Assembly (NCBI GenBank): GCA_965369945.1
Contig: CBDUST010000189.1
Coordinates: 1-9,007 of the forward strand
Source of the DNA: JADFNO01 sp965369945
GTDB lineage: Bacteria > Planctomycetota > Phycisphaerae > Phycisphaerales > SM1A02
Length of the DNA: 9,007 nt
Reading direction: 5' to 3'
Within the stretch, counting starts at the first letter, position 1. Every line of letters starts with the position of its first letter. Shown one piece after another: positions 1 to 5,037 of the stretch. A program made the position numbers and the translations under genes. The notes below the pieces were generated by a model. The model searched no databases. It saw only the letters and a program-made list of their open reading frames with translations, and was not told where the DNA came from.

Positions 1-112
1 GCGCTTGCCCCCCGGCGCGCCGGGGGGGGCGGTGGCCGACCCGGCCGGTGGGGGCCCGGCCCCCCGGGGGGGGCCGGCGGGGCTAAACGGGGCAGAGTGG
101 AGTTGGGACGCC
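1..112. repeat. Extreme G/C block with perfect palindromes
   Basis: The first ~80 bases are about 94% G+C (only five A/T bases) and consist of runs of C and G. Positions 8-27 form a perfect 20-bp palindrome centred on GGCGCGCC. Positions 56-65 and 68-77 form a 10-bp perfect inverted repeat with a two-base loop. No ORF of substance lies here. It sits just beyond the stop codon (113-115) of the minus-strand gene that follows. It could be a strong hairpin region downstream of that gene, but it has no T-tract, and such homopolymer mixtures are also typical of low-quality contig ends. I cannot tell these apart from the sequence. Confidence 0.6.
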
Positions 113-1102
113 TTAGGCGCGCGGTGGATCGTAGCCGTCGGTCGTCCAGATCAATGACAGTGAGTTGCGCAACTTGGGGGGTAAGAGCGTGCGGATCAAT
201 CGGCGAGCGAGGGGACGCCCCACCAGTGTGCCGATCGAAAGCGGAATCGCAGCATAGGCCAGTGATAGTGCAAGCAATGGCGGGGCGACGATTCGCTCCG
301 CTGCACTCCACGGGTAGGAGGGCTCCTCGTAAAGCCACATGAGCGTCGGAATGATCGCATAGACGCACGCGGTTGCCATGATCACACCGACCCAGATCAG
401 AAGCCCAACTCGGCGTCGACGCAGAAGCGCGATCCCCCAAAAGCACCCCAAGATAAACGCGACCATCGTAAGCGGAATCCAAAAGAAAAACGCCCTTCGA
501 TCAAGCACTCCACGCACTCCGCCGACCTGTTGAACCAGCGCCGCTTTATCTTGCATGCCCCACCACGTTTCAAAGTTCGCGTAGCGCGAGCCGCGGTTCA
601 CAAACGCAACGACCTGCGGCGGAGTGCCGGGCGGTAACGTGATCACCGTCCCACCTGTTGCCGTCGTAATCGTATTGACAGCACCGGTAGCCGTGTTTGG
701 CGCGGTGGCCGCTGCCTGCTCAGTCTCCGATTGCTTGTACGAATCCTCGATATGTGTTCGAAACTCGTTGCGAGCACCGTTCGCGCCCGTCGCCATTGAG
801 AGGCCGAACAGTGCGCCGGACGTTCCAAACCAAAACACGATCAGCAAGAGCACCCATAAGGCGGCGATGACCGCAGCCCAACGGTTGGCCCATCGCCCCA
901 GCACGGGGTATTCCAACACCGACGCCACCGCCCCACACTCGGGGCATCTGGCGATCAACAGGTCGTAGTGTGGTTCGCGATAGATGTTCTGGCCGGTCAG
1001 GTTGTAACCGCAGTGGACGCAGAGCCGATCGCCGACAATGACGCTCACGCGCTGCTCCTGCACGTTGGCCTGTTTATGCTCAACTGGACCGACAGCGCTC
1101 AT
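113..1102 (-). CDS. Zinc-ribbon multi-pass membrane protein, function unknown
   Basis: A 329-residue protein of unknown function. An N-terminal zinc ribbon has C28-x2-C31 and C53-x2-C56, reading CVHCGYNLTG and RCPECG; this type of rubredoxin-like knuckle is common at the N-terminus of planctomycete membrane proteins. A membrane segment follows at about 73-93, then a soluble, Thr/Ala/Gln-rich stretch at about 105-200, then three more segments near 205-226, 232-256 and 271-297. The frame is open upstream to 1279, but I choose the ATG at 1102 because its A-T-G-A overlaps the TGA stop of the preceding gene (1099-1101), the classic arrangement for translational coupling; an ATG at 1141 is the alternative. 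The upstream neighbour carries a similar ribbon with the same spacing, so the two probably arose from a common ancestor and act together at the inner membrane. The reading frame is clear; no function can be assigned. Confidence 0.8.
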   Translation of the reverse strand: MSAVGPVEHKQANVQEQRVSVIVGDRLCVHCGYNLTGQNIYREPHYDLLIARCPECGAVASVLEYPVLGRWANRWAAVIAALWVLLLIVFWFGTSGALFGLSMATGANGARNEFRTHIEDSYKQSETEQAAATAPNTATGAVNTITTATGGTVITLPPGTPPQVVAFVNRGSRYANFETWWGMQDKAALVQQVGGVRGVLDRRAFFFWIPLTMVAFILGCFWGIALLRRRRVGLLIWVGVIMATACVYAIIPTLMWLYEEPSYPWSAAERIVAPPLLALSLAYAAIPLSIGTLVGRPLARRLIRTLLPPKLRNSLSLIWTTDGYDPPRA

Positions 1103-1767
1103 AGCAATGTCGCTCCGAGCGCACGGCGTCGTCTTCGCCATCGGAACCGTCCGCGAACAAAGGTGCGATGCGCCGTGAGCATCAACTTGCCCAACGGCAC
1201 GCCCGCCAAGGCGAGCGCCATGATTATTCCCAACGGCACACACGCAGCAGCGGTGATCACACTCGTCCCGACGATCCAAGAAATCATGTCAGGCACATGC
1301 CCCGCAAGAGCGCCCAGAGATACCGCGGCGATCAGACCCACGAGCGAGATGATCAAGAGGATCCAGCCCAGCCACGCCCGCCACCACGAGAGATGACTCA
1401 GGCCTGCCGTCAGCCACGCGCCTGTGGCGATCGATACTGCTCCAATGCTGATGCCGAGGTTGATCACTGTTTGTCGCGTCACTTCGCCGATCATCGCCGC
1501 GTATCCAAGTGCAAGAACTCCAGCAATGACCGCCAGCGTCGAACTGATCAGCGTCAACGCAACGACGTTCTGAAGAATGAGCGCGGTGACTGCCGTGCCA
1601 ATGCGCAACGTCGCGATCCATCGAGTGTGAAAAGGATGTGTTCGTCGCACGGAGGCTTTGCCACACCCTGGGCAAATAACCATGGGCAGCGCGTAATGTG
1701 GGTCGCGGACCGCGCGCGCACCAGCCAAGTCACGTGCGCAGCCAAAACAAACATGTGCGATGGTCAT
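1099..1767 (-). CDS. Zinc-ribbon multi-pass membrane protein, first gene of coupled pair
   Basis: A 222-residue protein of unknown function. It starts with a zinc ribbon, C7-x2-C10 and C32-x2-C35, and the stretch RDPHYALPMVICPGCG resembles REPHYDLLIARCPECG of the next gene; the distance between the two knuckles is identical (21 residues). About five hydrophobic segments follow, near 52-74, 76-95, 101-122, 131-155 and 161-190. The tail is very basic (RGRFRWRRRRR), which by the positive-inside rule suggests a cytoplasmic C-terminus. I chose ATG 1767 because the ribbon begins directly after it; the frame is open further, to a GTG at 1806, and neither start has a clear ribosome-binding site. The stop overlaps the ATG of the following gene by ATGA. 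Membrane location is well supported; role unknown. Confidence 0.78.
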   Translation of the reverse strand: MTIAHVCFGCARDLAGARAVRDPHYALPMVICPGCGKASVRRTHPFHTRWIATLRIGTAVTALILQNVVALTLISSTLAVIAGVLALGYAAMIGEVTRQTVINLGISIGAVSIATGAWLTAGLSHLSWWRAWLGWILLIISLVGLIAAVSLGALAGHVPDMISWIVGTSVITAAACVPLGIIMALALAGVPLGKLMLTAHRTFVRGRFRWRRRRRALGATLL

Positions 1768-1838
1768 GCTTCGTACCCAAACGAGCGCGCCAAGCGCGCC
1801 GTACACGTCACCATATCGGCCGGAGGTGAAAACGATCT

Positions 1839-1896
1839 CCGAAGCCGTTGTTGGGAAGCTGAGCGTTGAAATTGCGGTTCCGGCCAGCGGCTTCGG
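1839..1896. repeat. 12-bp inverted repeat upstream of the zinc-ribbon gene pair
   Basis: CCGAAGCCGTTG at 1839-1850 is complementary to CAGCGGCTTCGG at 1885-1896, with one G-T wobble, separated by 34 bases that can pair further (GGAA 1854-1857 with TTCC 1878-1881). It lies 70-130 bases upstream of the ATG at 1767, where a 5' leader or operator would be expected. No T-run follows on either strand, so it does not look like a terminator. Confidence 0.35.
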
Positions 1897-2140
1897 TTCC
1901 TCAACGCGAGACGGCGCTGCCTATGGTGAGACAGCGCCGCCGTTTCAGTTTCCACCTCCGGACAACGTCGCGACCTCTGGACCACCGAATCACTGGTGGT
2001 GGGGCGAGGCTGTCAATCTCCGGTCCGTACCAGGCAGGCGCGTCGTGCGGCAGGCCTGGCTGATTCGAGCGAGCGACCTGCTAGAGGACTCCGCGATTCA
2101 ATCCAGTGATAAAATACCGGATAACGCCGCTGGCGTCGAG

Positions 2141-2149
2141 TTTTCCACA
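2141..2149 (+). promoter_or_regulatory. DnaA-box-like 9-mer
   Basis: TTTTCCACA differs from the DnaA consensus TTATCCACA by one base and has the same orientation as the perfect match 119 bases further on. On the other strand TTATCCGGT (2124-2116) matches seven of nine positions. Motif matching only; no dnaA, dnaN or other origin-linked gene is visible in the window. Confidence 0.25.
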
Positions 2150-2267
2150 TTCCGTATCCCCCCTGGGGAAAACCCTGGGTTGACCGCGCGCAAGTGCTGT
2201 ACCCGCAACGCTCTGCAACCAGACTATTTGTGCTCGTTCGCCACCTCAGGAACCGGCCAGCGTCAGG

Positions 2268-2276
2268 TTATCCACA
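2268..2276 (+). promoter_or_regulatory. Perfect consensus DnaA box overlapping the Nudix stop codon
   Basis: TTATCCACA is an exact match to the bacterial DnaA-box consensus. Its first three bases are the complement of the TAA stop codon of the Nudix gene. A perfect 9-mer is expected by chance less than once in a window this size, and it has a near-consensus partner at 2141-2149. It may be part of an origin, a DnaA titration or regulatory site, or chance. Confidence 0.3.
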
Positions 2277-2777
2277 ATCTGAAGATTCTCCCAAACGCGC
2301 CAACACAGCCGCGGTAATCGCGGTGTTGCCAGCCGGCAGCACCCAGTCGGCCAGTTCGTCCAGCGGCACCCAACGGTGCTCGGTCACGGCCAGATTCTGC
2401 ACAACGAGGGTTGGGACGACCTCGGCGATCATGGCGTGAAGCCGAACGGAGCGGTCATCGTAGCTGTGCTCCGTCACCACAAGCAGCTTCAGACCTTGCA
2501 CCGAGGCTCCGATCTCCTCGATCAGCTCTCGCTGCAGGGCTTGCTCAACCGACTCGCCCAGCTCGATCTTCCCGCCAGGCAGCTCCCACTGACCGGCCAG
2601 ATGCGTGCCGTCTGGCCGACGTGTCAGCAGCAACTCCTTGCCCCTGCGGCCCTTTCGCCATAGCACAGCGATGGCCACCTCCGTTGGCGGCCTCTGATTC
2701 GACGCGGGAGTTCCCTTGGAGAGCGCTGAACCGGGGCCGTTTGGGCAGTGTGTCATAAACTGTTGCCACGAAGTCAT
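2268..2777 (-). CDS. MutT-type Nudix hydrolase (probable nucleotide pyrophosphohydrolase)
   Basis: A 169-residue Nudix protein. The complete Nudix box G-x5-E-x7-R-E-L-x-E-E-I-G-A spans residues 69-91 (G69, E75, R83, E84, E87, E88, G90) and supplies the metal-binding glutamates. The flanking pattern, LLLTRRPDGTHLAGQWELPGG before the box and HRWVPLDELADWVLPAGN near 134-151, follows MutT, which hydrolyses 8-oxo-dGTP to the monophosphate and prevents A:T to C:G mutations; that substrate is inferred from resemblance. About 32 residues precede the domain, more than in E. coli MutT (129 aa in total), and look disordered. A second ATG at residue 8 is possible; neither start has a clear ribosome-binding site. 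It acts in the cytoplasm and seems to be a single-gene unit, separated from the upstream PfkB-like gene by about 150 bases with hairpins. Confidence 0.9.
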   Translation of the reverse strand: MTSWQQFMTHCPNGPGSALSKGTPASNQRPPTEVAIAVLWRKGRRGKELLLTRRPDGTHLAGQWELPGGKIELGESVEQALQRELIEEIGASVQGLKLLVVTEHSYDDRSVRLHAMIAEVVPTLVVQNLAVTEHRWVPLDELADWVLPAGNTAITAAVLARLGESSDCG

Positions 2778-2831
2778 TTAGGAAATTCTGCGGAAGCTGA
2801 GAATCTGCCGTTGACCGATGGCCGGGCAGGC

Positions 2832-2925
2832 GGCTACTGTGGAGCGTAGCCTAACGAAACGGCCTTCTGGCCGTGGCGTACCGCCGTCCGGAAGTGTCGG
2901 AGCGTCCGGGCGGCGGGTTCTTTTT
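2832..2925 (+). ncRNA. Candidate small RNA: three hairpins ending in a terminator
   Basis: In the 154-bp gap between two minus-strand genes, the plus strand shows three hairpins in a row: GGCTAC 2832-2837 with GTAGCC 2846-2851; ACGGCC 2859-2864, loop TTCT, GGCCGT 2869-2874; and an 11-bp stem 2881-2891 with 2906-2916 followed by GTTCTTTTT. The last is a textbook intrinsic terminator for plus-strand transcription, yet no plus-strand gene ends here. A possible promoter is TTGACC at 2811-2816 with TACTGT at 2835-2840 (18-base spacer), which would start the transcript near 2847 and leave out the first hairpin. No known RNA family was recognised. It may instead be the end of an antisense transcript or a structured leader of the Nudix gene read on the other strand. 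Confidence 0.35.
2881..2925 (+). terminator. Rho-independent terminator, plus strand
   Basis: Stem 2881-2891 pairs with 2906-2916 (ten Watson-Crick pairs and one G-U), with a 14-base loop, followed by GTTCTTTTT at 2917-2925. The T-run is only on the plus strand, so it does not serve the minus-strand PfkB-like gene ending at 2932. Confidence 0.65.
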
Positions 2926-2931
2926 GACAAC

Positions 2932-3786
2932 CTAACAGCGCGAAAGAAGTTCGGCAGGCGGCGGTTGCCCGCGATGTTCGATTGCATGTTGTGTCACGCG
3001 CTGGGCCAAGTGTAGCGCCTCGCGCAGATCCCAACCGCTCAACATGCCGTGAACCAAGCCCACGACCGTCGCCTCGCGCGCTTCGGCGCCAAGCGGCTGA
3101 TCGGCCATCCATTCTTCCTTGGCCGTGTACAACGCGAGCGGCTCACCGGGCTGCGCCCACAGCGCTACTTGCAAGTCGGACTGGCGTAACAACTCTCTTA
3201 GCGCGTCAGGCGTTGGCTTTCCGATTGCGCTTGGAACCACTGCAGCGAGGGCAGCTTTGTCGACGACAACCAAGTTGGCGAACTTCAGCCCCGACGTCGG
3301 TGCCGTTCGCTGAGTGTCGTGATCGGCGCGGTTGGTCAGATCGAGCACGCGCAGGCATGAATCGCATTCAGCTAGAAAGCGGTCAACAACCGAGCGACAC
3401 TGCCCGGTTCGTCTAGCCAGAGCGCCGTACACGACAGCGTCTGCCTTCTGGGCAACGTCGGCAAGATCAAAGTCCCATTGCAACTCGTCGAAGGCGGCGC
3501 GGCCATCTTTGGTGCGCGACGCAGATGATCCGATCGATCGTACCCGCCCGGTCGGTAGGTCAGGATCGCTCTGCAGATGACTCACATCGATTTGCCGTGA
3601 CTGCAGAAGCGCCAACAACCGCTCGGCCGTGTCATCCTGACCGAGGCGCGAGATGGGTATGCCGGCGTGTCCCATCAACCGAGCTTGAATCGGCACGAGC
3701 AGCGCCAAGCCCGCCGGCTCTTCGCGATCGGGATACTCCGCAAGCAGTGCTTCGCCGATCGCCACGATGATGCGTGGTCGAGTCAT
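2932..3786 (-). CDS. PfkB/ribokinase-fold protein with degenerate kinase motifs
   Basis: A 284-residue protein that follows the PfkB sugar-kinase fold. Seen: IGEALL near the N-terminus (10-15), MGHAGIPISRLGQDDTAERLL (38-58), a DLPTGRV element (76-82), VLDLTNR (147-153) and VVGLVHGMLSGWD (241-253), which matches the helix after the catalytic motif. The key residues are missing. Where active members have G-A-G-D with the catalytic Asp, this protein has E-A-R-E (235-238). The usual substrate GG...N motif reads AGLALL (25-30), and the N-x-x-E magnesium motif reads DKAA (176-179). The family normally phosphorylates fructose, ribose or related sugars; here catalysis is doubtful and a binding or regulatory role is as likely. 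The frame is intact, so it is not an obvious pseudogene. No clear ribosome-binding site precedes the ATG. A repeat element lies 18 bases upstream. Confidence 0.75.
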   Translation of the reverse strand: MTRPRIIVAIGEALLAEYPDREEPAGLALLVPIQARLMGHAGIPISRLGQDDTAERLLALLQSRQIDVSHLQSDPDLPTGRVRSIGSSASRTKDGRAAFDELQWDFDLADVAQKADAVVYGALARRTGQCRSVVDRFLAECDSCLRVLDLTNRADHDTQRTAPTSGLKFANLVVVDKAALAAVVPSAIGKPTPDALRELLRQSDLQVALWAQPGEPLALYTAKEEWMADQPLGAEAREATVVGLVHGMLSGWDLREALHLAQRVTQHAIEHRGQPPPAELLSRC

Positions 3787-3804
3787 AGCATAGATACTCT
3801 AGCT

Positions 3805-3917
3805 TCTGTCTGATGGATCAAGCGAATGCACTTCATTCTTGGTGGGACGGGCTTCCAGGGCGTCGTCTTCACTCTTACAGACGGGCAAGATGCCCGTCCC
3901 ACTATTCATCAGACAGA
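3805..3917. repeat. Nested inverted-repeat element of the 'TGILPV' dispersed type
   Basis: Outer arms TCTGTCTGATG (3805-3815) and CATCAGACAGA (3907-3917) are perfect 11-bp inverted repeats, extendable to 14 with one wobble. Inner arms GTGGGACGGGC (3842-3852) and GCCCGTCCCAC (3892-3902) are also perfect. Within the right side, GACGGGCA-AGA-TGCCCGTC (3880-3898) forms its own hairpin. Read on the minus strand the core encodes GTGILPVCKSEDDALEARPT, the spurious peptide often annotated in Planctomycetota and Verrucomicrobiota genomes with many copies of such palindromes. Only one copy is in this window. It has no transposase and resembles a REP- or MITE-like element. Confidence 0.65.
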
Positions 3918-4130
3918 TCCTAGCCGGTGTTGACACTTCGGCCAAAGTTTCCCAGCGCGGCCGATGGCCGTTGGCGATTGTCCGACACGAAAGTACGTCG
4001 ATCTTCAATAAGATGTGCTGATTTGCCGATGATCTGCTGAAGTCGATCGTCACTTGAGTCGGTCGATACGTCGTCACACGGTGCGAGGATGAACCGAGCC
4101 CGGGCAAGCATTCACACCACTGGTCTCGAC

Positions 4131-4159
4131 TTGCCTGCATTGGTCGTCGAACCTAGGCT
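4131..4159 (+). promoter_or_regulatory. Weak promoter candidate for the outer-membrane gene
   Basis: TTGCCT (4131-4136) and TAGGCT (4154-4159) are separated by 17 bases and would give a leader of about 30 bases. The -10 matches only three of six consensus bases, so this is tentative. Confidence 0.2.
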
Positions 4160-4183
4160 GCCCACCTCATCTGCGATCCCACC

Positions 4184-4188
4184 AGGAA
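4184..4188 (+). promoter_or_regulatory. Shine-Dalgarno that fixes a GTG start
   Basis: AGGAA lies seven bases before the GTG at 4196. An in-frame TAG at 4154 limits the upstream extension and there is no ATG between, so this site supports GTG 4196 as the start. Confidence 0.6.
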
Positions 4189-4195
4189 CCCGATC

Positions 4196-4864
4196 GTGCT
4201 TCGAGAATCCGTAACTGCAGCTTGTGTTCTCACCGCGGGACTCGTCGGCTCGGCCGGCGCCGCCGAGCCCGGCGACGATGTTGCCGAAGCGACGAGCCTT
4301 GAGTTCAAGGCGATGCCGATCATCACGCCACAGACGCCTCAACCGGAAGCACCAGAGGACGATCTCGCCCCGTTGATGTTGGCGGCGCCGTTCGGCCGGG
4401 CGGGATCATGGCGGTGGGACGTGCAGCTCGGTTTCGGCGAAGACTTCGGGAACTCAGAGAATCGTTTCGGGCTCGGCGGGCTCAGCTTCAGCTACTTCGC
4501 CATCGACGACCTTAGTATCGGTTTTGAGTTCAATGGGCTCCACTTTGATCAAGAGAGCGCTGAGAACGCGAGCGGCTTCAACTTCAACTTGCTTTTGCGC
4601 TGGCACGCCGTGGCGCGCGACGATCGGTCATTCTTCGTCGACATTGGGGGGGGCGTGATGGAAACGACTCACGCGGTTCCGGCCGGCGGGTCGAGCTTCA
4701 ATTTCACTCCCCAAATCGGCGCCGGCATTAGCTTCGAGATCAGCGACGATGTGCGTCTGCTCACGGGCGTGCGCTGGCAGCACATCTCCAACAGTCGCAC
4801 GTTCGATACCAATCCTGCCCAGGATAGTTTCTACGTCTACGCCGGACTCAGCTTCCCGTTCTGA
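4196..4864 (+). CDS. Outer-membrane beta-barrel, acyloxyacyl hydrolase / PagL-like lipid A deacylase
   Basis: A 222-residue exported barrel. A signal peptide (residues 1-22, cleavage near GSAGAA) is followed by a Pro/Glu-rich linker to about 62, alternating amphipathic strands, and a terminal Phe (LSFPF) as is usual for outer-membrane barrels. Near the C-terminus RWQHISNSRTFDTNPAQDSF (193-212) matches the PagL/acyloxyacyl hydrolase signature H-x-S-N...N-P. H196 and S198 match the catalytic His and Ser of Pseudomonas PagL, and D210, 14 residues after the His, falls where PagL has Glu. PagL removes a 3-O-linked acyl chain from lipid A; this activity is inferred from the motif. The GTG start is supported by AGGAA seven bases upstream. 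It stands alone, convergent with the DJ-1 fusion gene. Another porin-like or OmpW-like barrel is the alternative. Confidence 0.78.
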   Translation: MLRESVTAACVLTAGLVGSAGAAEPGDDVAEATSLEFKAMPIITPQTPQPEAPEDDLAPLMLAAPFGRAGSWRWDVQLGFGEDFGNSENRFGLGGLSFSYFAIDDLSIGFEFNGLHFDQESAENASGFNFNLLLRWHAVARDDRSFFVDIGGGVMETTHAVPAGGSSFNFTPQIGAGISFEISDDVRLLTGVRWQHISNSRTFDTNPAQDSFYVYAGLSFPF

Positions 4865-5037
4865 GCGCATCGCACATCACAGACGCTGTCGGATATTGTC
4901 GGTCTAGCGGGCCTGCTATCGTGCGCGCGATCTGATGGTCAACCACAGCCAGCAGCGTTTGACTGATTGGATGCAGATTGCTCATAGACGGGAGCGTGCC
5001 ATCGCCAGCGGCATGTCGGAAACCCGCAACCGCTCCT

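Larger units (their letters stand above)
1768..2267. other. 500-bp gap with inverted repeats and DnaA-box-like motifs
   Basis: No convincing gene lies here; a 185-codon plus-strand frame (1760-2317) crosses it but has no ribosome-binding site or recognisable domain and overlaps both neighbours head-on. The gap holds three inverted repeats: 1839-1850 with 1885-1896 (12 bp, one wobble pair), 1912-1919 with 1932-1939 (8 bp, perfect) and 1981-1986 with 1995-2000 (6 bp, perfect). It also has a short direct repeat CCCTGGG at 2161-2167 and 2173-2179, and DnaA-box-like 9-mers described separately. The promoter of the zinc-ribbon pair should lie near 1768-1900, but I see no clear -35/-10 pair. Confidence 0.5.
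3787..4195. other. 409-bp gap between divergent genes, with repeat element
   Basis: The gap separates the minus-strand PfkB-like gene from the plus-strand outer-membrane gene. Its left part is the nested inverted-repeat element at 3805-3917. The rest (3918-4195) has no supported gene: a 113-codon minus frame (3799-4140) consists partly of the translated repeat and is rejected. It holds a small hairpin CGGCC-GAT-GGCCG at 3958-3970. A weak promoter candidate for the outer-membrane gene is TTGCCT (4131-4136), 17 bases, TAGGCT (4154-4159). Confidence 0.5.

Noticed and set aside
968..1869. Overlapping plus-strand frames of 142 and 233 codons opposite the zinc-ribbon genes
   Set aside because: Antisense to clear membrane-protein frames; Arg/His/Gln-rich with no domain.
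1760..2317. 185-codon plus-strand open frame across the gap
   Set aside because: No ribosome-binding site and no recognisable domain; it overlaps both flanking genes head-on. A high-GC genome gives many such frames.
2778..2987. 69-codon minus-strand frame between the PfkB-like and Nudix genes
   Set aside because: It overlaps the 3' end of the PfkB-like gene in another frame and spans the hairpin cluster. No initiation signal.
2982..3416. 144-codon plus-strand frame inside the PfkB-like gene
   Set aside because: Antisense shadow; Arg/Pro-rich composition typical of a complementary frame.
3799..4140. 113-codon minus-strand frame
   Set aside because: Part of it is the translated TGILPV repeat element, and the rest shows no domain or ribosome-binding site.
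4865..5037. Possible bidirectional terminator between the convergent barrel and DJ-1 genes
   Set aside because: Only 4-bp stems were found (for example TAGC...GCTA) and no T-run, so no terminator is called.
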